Shown here: in pieces, positions 8,946-19,500 of the stretch
How the letters are laid out: each line of letters opens with the position of its first letter
Position numbering within the stretch: position 1 is the first letter of the stretch
Source: Verrucomicrobiales bacterium
GTDB taxonomy: Bacteria; Verrucomicrobiota; Verrucomicrobiia; Limisphaerales; UBA9464
Assembly (NCBI GenBank): GCA_016793645.1
Contig: JAEUHD010000022.1
Coordinates: 1-46,540 of the forward strand
DNA: 46,540 nucleotides
Reading direction: 5' to 3'
The notes under the pieces: generated by a model
What the model saw: the letters and a program-made list of their open reading frames with translations, nothing else
What the model was told of the DNA's origin: nothing
Database searches by the model: none
Position numbers and translations under genes: made by a program

Positions 8946-10040
8946 CTAGGGATCGTTGAGCAGGGACAACGAGCGGCTGAGGACGTGGTTGGGGGCCGGG
9001 GTCGCCGGGTTGGTTGCCGTGGCCGGTGGGTGGGAGGCGCCCAGGGTCGACAGTCCCACCGCGCGTTCATGGATTGCCTTCATCCGGGCGGCATATCGGT
9101 CGATCAACGTGTCCGCCTGCGTGGGATTGAGGTCCGGACTTGCAACCATGGCCTGGTACAGGGCGGCCAGGTTGACCTTGGCGCTCTTGAAATGTTCCTC
9201 GCTGGGATGTGCCGCCTCCGCCTGAACCCGCTCCCAGAGCGGGTAGAACGGCAGGGTGGTCAAATCGTCACGTTCGTTGTCGGCAGGACGCATCACCGAG
9301 TACAGGACGAAATCCGCCCCTCGGTAGGGACGGGCGGTGGCGGCCGAGGTGCCCTGGAGGAGCTGTCCCTCCCTGACCCACAGGGTCGCCGGATCGACGT
9401 CGGGGCGGTTGATCAGGACGAAGTAGCCCGGGGTAAGAGGATGGCTTTGGTCGGAGTCAAACTCGGTGCGCAACCCGGCGAGCGGGACGGTTTCTCCAAA
9501 TCCCAGGAAGGAGTCCACGCCGTCGAGGATCACCCGGGCCACCTTGAGATAGGCTCCGAGCGCTGCCGCCGCGCCGAAGGCGGCGGCGGTACCCTCAATC
9601 AGTTCGAGCAGCTCCCGGCCATGGTCCTTCACCCGGGATTCGCAGAGGACCACCGTGAGTCCGAGGCGGCCGCCCCGATAGGGATGCAGTCCGGCAACCC
9701 GTGTATTCTGAAGCAGCATGCCCTGGGGGGCCTGGGCGCCGAGCTTCTTCACCAACGCCGGGCCGACCAGGAAGGGCAGGGTGCGTTCCTCGCGGTCGTA
9801 GGTGAACTCCGCAACCACGACCACCAGGGGATCCAGTTCCGCCAGCCACTTTCGGGAGGCGGTGAGGAAAAGTTCGTTGACCCTGACCTCGAAGTAATGC
9901 TCACCCGGTACGAAGGGGCCTCGCAGCTCCGCGGGCAGGTCCGTTTGGGAGGGCGGGATCCGGTAGGAACTGGGCAGTTCGCGTCCGGAGGACTTTATCC
10001 GCTGCCAGAGCCGATCCCACTGGGTTGCAAAAGTACTCAT
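8946..10040 (-). CDS. Unknown first protein of the CHAT operon, candidate substrate or effector
   Basis: 364 residues from the ATG at 10040 (MSTFATQWDRLW). An in-frame ATG at 10115 would add 25 residues that look non-coding. I do not recognise the family. Visible features are FEVRVNELFL (50-59), two hydrophobic strands (VVVVAEF and FLVGPALV), NTRVAGLHPYRGG (112-124), and an Ala/Gly-rich hydrophobic helix pair at about 151-180. A polar tail rich in Pro/Thr/Ala follows from 335. The gene is three bases upstream of the CHAT protease and shares its operon. It could be the protease substrate, a membrane-acting effector using the 151-180 segment, or a recognition subunit. The function is open; the reading frame is well supported by spacing and composition. 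Confidence 0.7.
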   Translation of the reverse strand: MSTFATQWDRLWQRIKSSGRELPSSYRIPPSQTDLPAELRGPFVPGEHYFEVRVNELFLTASRKWLAELDPLVVVVAEFTYDREERTLPFLVGPALVKKLGAQAPQGMLLQNTRVAGLHPYRGGRLGLTVVLCESRVKDHGRELLELIEGTAAAFGAAAALGAYLKVARVILDGVDSFLGFGETVPLAGLRTEFDSDQSHPLTPGYFVLINRPDVDPATLWVREGQLLQGTSAATARPYRGADFVLYSVMRPADNERDDLTTLPFYPLWERVQAEAAHPSEEHFKSAKVNLAALYQAMVASPDLNPTQADTLIDRYAARMKAIHERAVGLSTLGASHPPATATNPATPAPNHVLSRSLSLLNDP

Positions 10041-10198
10041 GACGGTATCCGATAGATCTTTGGTTTTGGCGCTGAGCCCGGGAAAACCCGTTCGGTCATC
10101 CCACAGCCGCAGCATGGGGAATCGGGGCCTTCAGGCAAAGCGAGTTCTTCCCTGCGTGCGGGTGCGAAACCGTCCCTCCCCGGGGAGATGTGGGTGGG

Positions 10199-12265
10199 CT
10201 AGTTCCGCAACAGTTCCTGCAACACGGCGAGGTCGGCAGGATTGCGTCCCGGATCGAAACCAATCGCCTGCTCGGCGGCAACCAGGGCCAGGCGACGCGC
10301 TTCCAGCCGCGCCCGTTCGCCGGATGAACCCGCGGCGACATAGATGGCGACCCGGCTGGCGTGGTCGCGGATGGTCACGCTGTCCGCCGACACGGTGTAA
10401 TCCACCGGACTGACGCCATCGGCATCCAGGCGGAATACCTCGGCGGGTGCCCGCAGATGGGCGGGAAGGGGGAAGCGGAACTCGATGGAACGCGGGGGGC
10501 CGAACTTGAAGACGCGCTCCTGCGGATCGGGCTGGTAGGCCAAATCGAGGGCGAACAGGACGGCTCCGCGTGGTCCGGCCACCACGTCCAGATCCCAGTC
10601 CGGTTTGCCGTCCCGCAAGACGCGTTCATGGCTCGTGGCGTCGCCTTCGAGATAGTAGTCGTCGAGCATGCGGATTTCCCGGCCGATGCGGGTCATCGGC
10701 TCGATCAGGTCCGGGAAAGCCACCAGGGAGCGCAGGCTGAGATTGAACCAGTAGAGGGAGGTGATGCGGCTGGCGAGGGCGTGATAGGCCTGAAGCCGCA
10801 GTTCGTCCGGCGTGGGTGAACCACGCTTCCGGCCGCCGTATCCGTTCCAGTCGTGATGTGGTCCCTGGGACCAGTAGGCCACCGGGCGGGGCCGGTTCAA
10901 CTCGCGCAGGGAACGCGACATTTCGCCAATCGTTTCGAGCGGGGCACCCCAGCGGATTCGCTGGCCGTCCCAGCGGTCATACTGGCCCCACGCGTCGGGA
11001 GACGGCGCGGTAACCCGGTAGGCGTCATAGTGGGGATAGTCGGAAATGCCGGCATAGAAGCGCCAAAGACGTTCCTCGCTGTGCGTAACGGAGGTCGGCA
11101 GGCGGGTGGCCGCGTAGGGCGCCAGCGCCTGCCAGCACTCCTGCGGTGACACCGGTTTCCCGCCACCATACTGGGGTTCACCCAGAAACTCGACGGCGTG
11201 GATCCGCGGAAGCAGCGCGTCGGAGTCGTAATGGGAGACCGGACTGAGCTTGGAGAAATACTTCAACGGATAGCGGGTGTAGAGGCCGTCCGGACCCGTC
11301 TGGTCGGTATAGCCGGGCTGGTCCTGGACATGAGCCGTATTCACATGAATGCGGCGCAGGGTCTGATGAAACGCCTCCGACTCCAGGGGCTTGCGGCCGC
11401 CGCCGCTGGTGTCCTGCACCCACCCGCCGCTGATGTCGAACCGCTCGTGCTTGATGCGCTGGTGGGTCCAGAGGGTGACGGCCTTCCCTCCGGCATCCAC
11501 GAGACGCACCTCGAGCGCCGCGTACGTCAGGGGCAACGGCCCGGTGGCCACGCGCGCACCGCCGCGATCATTCGCGGGAATGACGCCGTCGGCGGGGAAG
11601 CGGTCGAGCCGGTTGATGAGCCAAGGCTGTGGCACGAGGACGCGCCAGGTGGCGTTGTCCGCGGGAAGCCAGAGTCGGCATGCCTCCAGCCGCAGTGCGC
11701 CCGCGGAACGGTTGGCCACGTGAAGGACCAGTGAGTCCGGCTGAACGTGGGTGGCCGGGCCCAGGAACGTCACGGCGGACAGCCAGGCGGTCGGGTTGGC
11801 GATGGCCACCTGAAATCGGTCCGCCGTGGCGCCTCCGGGAAAGGTCAGGGTCATCTCCGCCTCCGTGTTGGTGCCCCACGCGGCGTGTTTGCCGTTCCAG
11901 CTCCATACCGTCATCGCGCCCGGGGGCAGGCGCAGGGGCTCGCCACCCCAGGACGACGGCAGGTCGTGCCACGCCCATGCGTCGTCTTTCAGCAGGTCGT
12001 CGGGCGTTTGCCCGCGGAGGCGGATGTCCGTTGACGACGGGATCGTGAGCGTTTCCGGGGAGGTATTGCGAAGGAACAACTCAACCCGCGCACCCAGGCT
12101 GAAGTCGGGCGCCTTGCGATAGCGCATCTCCGTCGATTGGGAATGCGGGACGACGTGGACGCCCTCGAGGGCCAGGTCGGCGCCATGGCTGGTGGTGCCG
12201 AGCGCGAGCGAAACGAAAAGGACGAGTCCCGCCAGGCTGCGGGCGGCCCGAGCCGGTGCAAGCAT
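10199..12265 (-). CDS. Secreted glycoside-hydrolase-like protein
   Basis: 688 residues starting at the ATG at 12265, which gives a clean signal peptide (MLAPARAARSLAGLVLFVSL, cleavage near TTSHGA). An earlier in-frame start would add an Arg/Pro-rich stretch of no sense. Residues about 30-300 are beta-rich with FLRNTSPETLTIPS and WSWNGKHAAWG, like carbohydrate-binding or immunoglobulin-like modules. Residues about 300-560 look like a TIM-barrel glycosidase region with YAGISDYPHYDAYRV, PVAYWSQGPHHDWNG and a YHALASRITSLYWFNLS helix. The C-terminal part is again beta-rich. I cannot name a GH family. It is the last gene of the catabolic cluster, 177 bases after the PVC dehydrogenase gene, with a nine-G tract in the spacer. 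It probably acts outside the cytoplasm on plant or algal polysaccharide. Confidence 0.65.
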   Translation of the reverse strand: MLAPARAARSLAGLVLFVSLALGTTSHGADLALEGVHVVPHSQSTEMRYRKAPDFSLGARVELFLRNTSPETLTIPSSTDIRLRGQTPDDLLKDDAWAWHDLPSSWGGEPLRLPPGAMTVWSWNGKHAAWGTNTEAEMTLTFPGGATADRFQVAIANPTAWLSAVTFLGPATHVQPDSLVLHVANRSAGALRLEACRLWLPADNATWRVLVPQPWLINRLDRFPADGVIPANDRGGARVATGPLPLTYAALEVRLVDAGGKAVTLWTHQRIKHERFDISGGWVQDTSGGGRKPLESEAFHQTLRRIHVNTAHVQDQPGYTDQTGPDGLYTRYPLKYFSKLSPVSHYDSDALLPRIHAVEFLGEPQYGGGKPVSPQECWQALAPYAATRLPTSVTHSEERLWRFYAGISDYPHYDAYRVTAPSPDAWGQYDRWDGQRIRWGAPLETIGEMSRSLRELNRPRPVAYWSQGPHHDWNGYGGRKRGSPTPDELRLQAYHALASRITSLYWFNLSLRSLVAFPDLIEPMTRIGREIRMLDDYYLEGDATSHERVLRDGKPDWDLDVVAGPRGAVLFALDLAYQPDPQERVFKFGPPRSIEFRFPLPAHLRAPAEVFRLDADGVSPVDYTVSADSVTIRDHASRVAIYVAAGSSGERARLEARRLALVAAEQAIGFDPGRNPADLAVLQELLRN

Positions 12266-12442
12266 GCGGCCACTCTGCAAGAGCCTGCATTTCGAGAGCA
12301 AGCCGGTCATGGGCGCGGAGGCGTTCCCGGGACGCGAATCCCTCCGGGAGTGTCGCCGGCTCCGCCGCGGCGACCTCCATTTGGGGGGGGGCTGTCCCCG
12401 AAGGACTGCTTGAACCCTCGGAGGCGCCACGGGGGCGCCGGC

Positions 12443-15400
12443 CTAACGTCTCGCCGCGGCTCGGAAGCTTTCGAAGGCCGCCCCTGGATTGAACTCCTTT
12501 CCGGAATGAATCACGGCGCCGAAGCGGACACGGAAATCCCCGCCGGATTTCACGGTCACGACGCTTGGGTCACCCTGCTTCATGGCGGCGCGGCCAAACG
12601 GGTTCGCGACCAACACGCCATAGTCGCGGTTGTGCCACCAGCTCGGGCGGAAGTTCCCCGGATCCGCCAGCAGCGTGATGCCGATGGGCGAGCCCGCCAC
12701 GATCCCGGAATAGTCACACCAGTCCGCTGGCTGGCCCCAGGTGCCCTTCGCCGACGTCCGTCCGGAGCTGCTCGTGATGACGCCGCCGTTCTTCTCGGTG
12801 ATCGCCGTGGCCACGCGCGCGCCAAAACCCATCTCCTCCTGGTCGCCAAACGTCACGTCACCGTCGTCCGGGTGGAACGTCGCGTCCCAGATGAGCAGCC
12901 ACGCGTGGGGCACTGCGGTGAGTGTGAAACGATTGGTGAGCGCGCACACGATCCGGCCCTCGGGGGTGCGCAGGCGGCACTCGGTGGCAAAGCCCAGGCG
13001 CCCATCGCTCACGGCAGGCCGTTCGGTGAACCGCACATGCTCGATGCGTCCCTGGTTGCGCCAGAAGTCCCGGCCGCTGAGGTCGCCGAAGGCGAGCCAG
13101 AGGCCGGGATGCATCGTGTCATGGTCCACCGCGTCCGTACCCGCAATGGGCGGATGATTCCGCGTCGCCTGGATGCCGCCCGGCGCGTGGAGGTTCGCAA
13201 AGTAGGGACGAAGAATCTTCCCGTCGCGGAACACAAATTCCCCGAGAGGTTGGCCGTCGTGCGCGAGGACGAGCCGATCCTGCTGCTCGGCGAATCGGAA
13301 GCCGTCGCCCCTCGGCCACGCCGTGGACGAAACGGAACCGGAGCGCCGGGCATCACCCGGCTCCGCGGCCACACCGGGAACGTCCGCCCGGTGAATTGCC
13401 GGCGTTCCGGCCTTCTGTGCCATCAAATAGGACGCAAGGTCCGCCACGAACTGCGGCGTGAGCACCGTGTCGAAGGCCGGCATCGCGGAGGCCGCCGCCG
13501 TGATGCGCGAAGTGATCCTCGGTTTGGGAATGATCTGCCGTTGCCCCGTCGCCAGGCCCAGGGTGAGGCTGAGTCCGCTTTCCTCGATGAGGATGCCGGA
13601 GAATTCCGCGTCCGCGGTCTCCACCGTCTGCAGATGGAAGCCCTCGGTGACAACCGCGTTCGGCTCGAGCATGGACTGGACGATGTGCCGGGCCGTCGCC
13701 CGGTCGCCGAGCACGGCGAGGTCGGGACCGAATCGGTTGCCGTGTTCGCCCAGGCGATGGCAGTTGAAGCATCCCGCGCCACCCTGCGCGTGGAACAGCC
13801 ACTCACCCCGCGTGGGATCGCCTTGGGGTAATGCGGCCAGCGTGGCTTCGAGAGTCGCCGGGGCCGGTGGCGGCGCGAGCGCCAACGGCTCAAGAAGGAC
13901 GATGTAGTTGCCCTTGCCGCCGGGGTTGCCGTCATCGGTGTTTCCGCCAAGCGCGATGCGGCCCGCCGGAAATTCGCGCGTGTGGAGTGCGAAAGTCCAG
14001 TGGTCGGCGCGAATGGTCTGTTCGGTGCGCTGGAACCGTTCACGCAGCCAACCCGGCACCGCGGCTCGCGTATCGAGCGCGACATGCACGCGCACCGGCA
14101 TGAGGGCCTCGAACGTCAGCCAGCCTTCTCCCTGCGAAGCATCATCCTCGTTGGCCGTCTGGATGAAATCCAAGTCCACCAGCGCATCAGGAATCCGTCG
14201 CAGGTCGTAGGCCCGATCCGTGTAGCATCGTGCGCCAGCGCGCAATCCCGCGGACGCCAGGGTGTAACGGGCCCCGGAACGCGCCTGAATGTTCCGCGCG
14301 AGGCCGATGCGGGGTGCCGTCGAAGCGGGCGCCGGTGTCTCCGCCGCCAACGGACGGCCGCGCACCGTCGGCTTCTCGCCGCCGGCCGCCGCCTTGTCGA
14401 GCCACAGCGCGGCGATCGTCCGCACAGCCGCGTCGGTGTCAGTGGTGAGGACGCGAACCTCGGGCTCGCTCATCGCGTGATCCTCAAGTGACGCGAGCAG
14501 CGCCGCCTGGCGCACGTTCGCGCGGGAATCCGCCAGGAGCGATTTCGTCGCGTCACGTGGCTGGAGTCGCCGCAGCGTCTGCCAGCCGGCATAGAACGTC
14601 GTCGGATCGGCCTCAAGGGCGAGCGCGTTCAGGATCGCCGGAATCGCAGCCGATTGCCGGGCCTGCCCGAGCGCTTGGATCGCTTCGAAGCGCACGCGTG
14701 GATTCGAATTTTCCAGCGCGTTGACGACGGATGTGGGCAGGGCCTGTTCCGCACCGTGCCGCTGCGCGCGGAAACCAAGAATTCGAAGGGATTGCACACG
14801 CAAGTTGAGTGATGTCTCCGCCGCGGCGACACGCTCGCCGAACCACCCGTCGATGGAGGCGTCGTGCGGACTCAACCGCCCCAGCGTCCACGCGACCCAC
14901 GTTTCGCGGGCTTCCGAGTGTCCGTGCGCGCCCGGTGGCTGCATCAGTTCGGTTTTCACCCTGGATCCGCGCCGCACGAGTTCGTCCTGCGCGTCGATGC
15001 GCCACACCGGCAGCGGACCGTCGAACTCCTCCACGAGTTCAGGCACGGTCCACTGCGCGAGCGGCCTGCTGCGCTTGGGTGTCTGCCAGCGCGCGGTCGG
15101 CGAGGACTTCGAGACGATGCGGAACACGCGACCTTCGCTCGTCATATCGCCGTCCTTGAATTCGGCGCCGTACCCGGCGCTCCAGCCGAGGATCCACAAC
15201 GCGCCGTCGGGTCCGACCTCCAGGTCCGTCGGGCGGAACAACGAACCGCCGCCGGTCACGAACGGTTCCCACTCGCCGACGGATCTCAGCAGGGCCCCGT
15301 CCCAGCGCGGCCGCCACAAGAACGTGGTCTTGCGCAGCCAGTCGTTGATGAAGAACACGCCGCGATGCGACGGCGGAAACTGCGGCGGGTCGCCAAACAC

Positions 15401-16378
15401 GACCCCGGTGCCGGAACCCTCGAACAACGGGCCGCTCACCGGCGCGCTGGGCGGATGCGCGTCGTCGCCCCAATGCGCGCTCCACGGATGATTCCATCCG
15501 AAGTTTGCGCCGAAGAAGGGCATCAGGACGCGGTCCCCGTCGGTCTGGTCGTTGTCCGTGGCCAGCCAGTTGAAGCCCGAGTCGAACGTGATGTCCCAGG
15601 GATTGCGAAATCCGCGTGCCACAATCTCGAGGTTCACTCCGCCGTCCTCGCAGCGCAGGACGCCGCCCTCGCGACCCCAGTCGTCGTCGGGATCGTGATA
15701 CGCCTTTTGATACCCGTCCTTCCTGAACGATTGCGGGGTGGGGAAATCCGGCGAGCCCGCGGGGGCGGTGACGCCCCACAAATCACGGAACGGCTTCGGG
15801 GCGACGCGGCCCGGCTGCGTCAGCCCCTTCGAGTTGCCCTTGCTCATGTAGAGCCTGCCGTCGGGCGCCCAGTTCAAGCCGTGCAGGCCGTGTTCCAGGT
15901 TTCCGAGGTCCGTGTAGACGCGGACGTACTCATCGGCTTCGTCATCGCCATCGAGATCGCGTACGACCGTAAGATCGGGTGCATTCGCGACCCAGAGATC
16001 GCGCCCATGCCACGCCAGGCCCTGGATGGCATTGAATCCGGTCGCAAGGGTCTTTGTGCGATCCGCCTGGCCATCGCCGTCGTCATCGAGCACCAGCACG
16101 ACGCTGTCGCCGGGGGTCCCGGGTTTGGGATTGCGATACTGCGGCCCCATGCCGACACAAAGGCGGCCCTTCGCATCGAAGGCCATCGAGCACGGCTGGC
16201 GCACCATCGGTTCGCGCGCGAAGAAGGAGACTTCAAACCCGGGCGGCACTCCGGGCAGCGCGTTGCGATCCGAGTCTGGGTCGACGAAGGCGGCGCCTGC
16301 CAGTTGGCCGGCGACGGACACGGCCGCGAGGAGGGCAAGGCTGGTTCGTTTCGAAGGCGTGTCTTGCATGGGGTTCAT
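12443..16378 (-). CDS. PVC-type membrane-bound dehydrogenase/heme c protein fused to a DUF6807 (PmoA-like) domain
   Basis: 1311 residues from the ATG at 16378, which opens a signal peptide (SLALLAAVSVAGQLAGA). An in-frame ATG at 16369 is also possible. Residues about 40-400 are the PVC membrane-bound dehydrogenase beta-propeller, with PPGFEVSFFAREPMV and GLAWHGRDLWVANAPDL. Residues about 430-640 are HEAT-like helices. GCFNCH near residue 870 is a c-type heme site. The last 290 residues, from about 1020, match the DUF6807/PmoA family (GDQEEMGFGARVATA, SGRTSAKGTWG, WWHNRDYGVLVANPFG). PVC-cytochrome proteins are abundant in Planctomycetes and Verrucomicrobia and probably oxidise sugars in the periplasm (family inference). 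Fusion with DUF6807 in one chain is the unusual feature. It lies 163 bases after the beta-helix gene. Confidence 0.88.
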   Translation of the reverse strand: MNPMQDTPSKRTSLALLAAVSVAGQLAGAAFVDPDSDRNALPGVPPGFEVSFFAREPMVRQPCSMAFDAKGRLCVGMGPQYRNPKPGTPGDSVVLVLDDDGDGQADRTKTLATGFNAIQGLAWHGRDLWVANAPDLTVVRDLDGDDEADEYVRVYTDLGNLEHGLHGLNWAPDGRLYMSKGNSKGLTQPGRVAPKPFRDLWGVTAPAGSPDFPTPQSFRKDGYQKAYHDPDDDWGREGGVLRCEDGGVNLEIVARGFRNPWDITFDSGFNWLATDNDQTDGDRVLMPFFGANFGWNHPWSAHWGDDAHPPSAPVSGPLFEGSGTGVVFGDPPQFPPSHRGVFFINDWLRKTTFLWRPRWDGALLRSVGEWEPFVTGGGSLFRPTDLEVGPDGALWILGWSAGYGAEFKDGDMTSEGRVFRIVSKSSPTARWQTPKRSRPLAQWTVPELVEEFDGPLPVWRIDAQDELVRRGSRVKTELMQPPGAHGHSEARETWVAWTLGRLSPHDASIDGWFGERVAAAETSLNLRVQSLRILGFRAQRHGAEQALPTSVVNALENSNPRVRFEAIQALGQARQSAAIPAILNALALEADPTTFYAGWQTLRRLQPRDATKSLLADSRANVRQAALLASLEDHAMSEPEVRVLTTDTDAAVRTIAALWLDKAAAGGEKPTVRGRPLAAETPAPASTAPRIGLARNIQARSGARYTLASAGLRAGARCYTDRAYDLRRIPDALVDLDFIQTANEDDASQGEGWLTFEALMPVRVHVALDTRAAVPGWLRERFQRTEQTIRADHWTFALHTREFPAGRIALGGNTDDGNPGGKGNYIVLLEPLALAPPPAPATLEATLAALPQGDPTRGEWLFHAQGGAGCFNCHRLGEHGNRFGPDLAVLGDRATARHIVQSMLEPNAVVTEGFHLQTVETADAEFSGILIEESGLSLTLGLATGQRQIIPKPRITSRITAAASAMPAFDTVLTPQFVADLASYLMAQKAGTPAIHRADVPGVAAEPGDARRSGSVSSTAWPRGDGFRFAEQQDRLVLAHDGQPLGEFVFRDGKILRPYFANLHAPGGIQATRNHPPIAGTDAVDHDTMHPGLWLAFGDLSGRDFWRNQGRIEHVRFTERPAVSDGRLGFATECRLRTPEGRIVCALTNRFTLTAVPHAWLLIWDATFHPDDGDVTFGDQEEMGFGARVATAITEKNGGVITSSSGRTSAKGTWGQPADWCDYSGIVAGSPIGITLLADPGNFRPSWWHNRDYGVLVANPFGRAAMKQGDPSVVTVKSGGDFRVRFGAVIHSGKEFNPGAAFESFRAAARR

Positions 16379-16541
16379 GACGGGCACCGGTGCCGCGTGG
16401 GTCCTGCGAGCTGCATCCGCCGTTAGGATGGAATGGAGCGCCGGGACAGCCAACGGGGGCCGGCTCCGGCCGAGGCGGGGAGACGGCGGCGGTTGAGGGA
16501 CGGTGCGTTCTTCATGTCCTTCAAGGTCGGTCCCGGATTGC

Positions 16542-19500
16542 TCACTCTCCGGCCCACGGTGCGACGGGCCGCACGCGGCCACCCCCGTTGTCATCGAGTT
16601 CGCGAAGAGAGAGCGAGACCTCGGGCAGTTGGTCACGGGTTTGTGCCACCACAAGAATCACATGGCGGCCCTGACTCAGGAACATGGGCAGACGCTTCGG
16701 CGACCAGGTCTCGCGTCCCAGCCGCAGATCGAAGAGTTCCTTGCCATCGAGGAAGAACTGCAACTCCCGGCGCGAACCCGGCCCGCCGAGGCCCGCCGTC
16801 CACTCCACCCAAACCCCCGCATCGGCGTGGATCGCAGCCGCGGCAACGGCGCCCGTCGTCCCTGCCGGCGGTCTGGTCGGAGCGGGAAGACATTTTTCGA
16901 ACGCAAGCGGGGAGAATCCCTGCACCCGCTTCCACGATTTCTCAGTCTCACCGAAACGCACGGGCTGATCCCAGCGCCTCTGCTGGATGCGATGGGTGAG
17001 GAGGGACGCGTCCACGGTTGTGCCCGCGATTTCGGGGCCGATGACCAACCAATCCCGCACCTCTCCGAGTCCGGCGGGAAGCGTCTCCTGCCAAGCCACC
17101 GTCGCGTCCGCCACGGTGACTTGAACCAGGGCGGGAAACCCAAACGTCCCGCGGGCACCAACCGGAACGCGGACGGGCAGTCGCACGGTGGTATTGGATT
17201 GAGGGCCCGCCGAGGCTGCACCCGATTCGATCCGCCAGCCGTGCGACCCCTGCGGCGTCACGCGAATGGTCGCGGCCACAATCCCGCGATGCTCGACGTT
17301 CACGTGCCATTCGGCATCGCCGCCTGCGCCCTGATTCAACGCTTCGTTCAACCCTGCCGCCGCCGAGGTGCGGAACCGGATGCCAAAAAGCACCTCGGCC
17401 AGATCCGGATTGTGGGGCGGCGGCAATGAGCGCGTGACGGTCTGGGCGACCGCACGCTTCAGTTCCAGCCAGCGCGGATCCGACTCCGCGACGGAGCCGA
17501 GCTGCGCTGCCTGTTCCCGGAAGGGACGGAGGTCGGCGACCGGCCGCTTCGAGAGCCGACCGAGCACGCCTTCCAAGGCCTCGAACCAGTATTCCACCCG
17601 GCGCCCCGGTTCGATCCAGGCCGCGTCGATTCCGGCGCCCACAAGCGGACGACGGACGCCTCGAAGTTGGTTGCGGCGCAACAGGACGCCCGCGGTGCGG
17701 GCCCCGATGTCGAGCCCCTCGGGTGCGTCGGTGATTCGATTATCCTCGATCAGAATATCCTCGGCGCGAAAGGGCAACTGGCTGCCGACCGACAGCAGGA
17801 TCTTGCCACCGCGCACGTCATTGCCCCGGAGGACCGCGGCATTCATCAGGCAGGGTGTCTCCGCCTGTCCGAGGGAGTCGACGTCGCCGCCGCTCAATTC
17901 GATGGCGGCCGTGCCGGACTCGAATCGCCGCATGTCGAGCCGCGGCGCCACGAGTCGGTTGGCCAGCATCTGGGAGAAAAACGAGGGCTCCGCCGCCTCG
18001 GGACCATCGCTGGTGTGCTGGAACGCGAGAAAGCGGAGAGCGGCTTCGGAGCTGCCCCCGACACGTTCGAGTCGATTCTCAGCGAAGACCACCTCGTGGT
18101 TCAGGCCATACATCTGCATCGAATCCCCGTCGGCGATGCGGTTTCCCACCATCAACCATTGGCGCAAACTGTGGTTGATGCCGAGTAGCGACGTGGAATC
18201 GAGGGGCACCGTCCAAGGGTGGTCGATTTCGATGGAGTTGGTCGTGCCCCGCACAATTGTGCGCGCCTGCCCCTTGCCGCGGCCGGCCATTACAAACGCC
18301 AGATGTCCCTCGGGTTCGAACGGCCAGGAACGAACGGGTTTGTTGAGTTGGACTGCGGTTCCCGCGGCGGACGTCACGCCGCCGTAGTAAACCGGGGATG
18401 CGCCGTCCGAGCCGACGATCTCGTAGTCGGCAGACTGGGCGAAGGCGACCGTGTTGCCGCGGAAGTAAACCTGATCGTAATACGGATGCGCCTTCGTGCT
18501 CCACCCCGCACGCGACATGTTGTCGGCGCCGAGCATCTGATTGTTCTCCCAGATCACCTTGCGACCTCGCTGGGCCCAGACCAATCCGCCCCGTCCGGTG
18601 TGGAGACGGTTGTTCCGCACGAGACTTCCGTCGGACATGAACGCCAGCAGCAACGGGAATCCGCCCGAGTAAATGTCGCAGTCCTCGACCCGGATGTCGC
18701 GGCCGCAGAGCCACACCGCCGCGCCCGTGCCGGCGGCATCGAGGGATTCAAAGTTCAATTGTCGGGTGATCTCGATGGTGTCGCTCAACTGTCCCCAGCC
18801 GGGTCGTGCAGCATAGGGGCTCCATCGGATCACCAGTCGCCGAAGGACGATGTCGCCCTCCTGCCACCACGGCGGCCGATTCGCGGGGGAGTAGAGGGGC
18901 TTGCCTTCGACCTCCGCCATGTTCTCGATGCCGCGTTCCGCGCCGACATACCAGATCGTCAGGTCCTCCACACCAAACTGCGCCTCGCCATGAAGGATGC
19001 CGCGCAGTCGGGCGAAGTGGCGGTTGCTCCAATACAGCAGCGTCGCCTCGGGGCTCGTGCCGCGCATCAGGACGCGTCTGGGGATCCGCAGCGGGCGGTT
19101 GAAGCGGTATTGTCCGGAAGGGAACCAAACCACGCCGCCTCCGGTACTTCCTGCTTCATCCAGCGCCCGTTGCACGGGTCCGGTGTCGTCAGCGACGCCA
19201 TCACCGCATGCGCCGTAGTGCAGGACATTGAACTCACGTTCCGGCCACGGCACCGCATGCTGGACGCGCAACGGCTCGCGGCAGCGGGCCCAAGCCTGCG
19301 GACCGCCACAGCCGTTGTGAACCCAAACCTCGTAGTCGCCGGGCGGAAGGTCGGCCGGCAACGAAGCCCGCACGGAGTAGAGGTCTGCTTCCTGCACGGC
19401 GAGTTCGACGTCGCGGCTCCCGCGCAGAGCCAGACGAGTCCTGGGGGAACCGGGCGGCAAACCTGCCAGCGCTTCGTGGACTCCCGCCCAGCCCAATCCC

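Noticed and set aside
12383..12391. Nine-G tract as a phase-variation switch
   Set aside because: It lies in the untranslated spacer about 118 bases before the glycosidase-like start, not in a coding region or a recognisable promoter.
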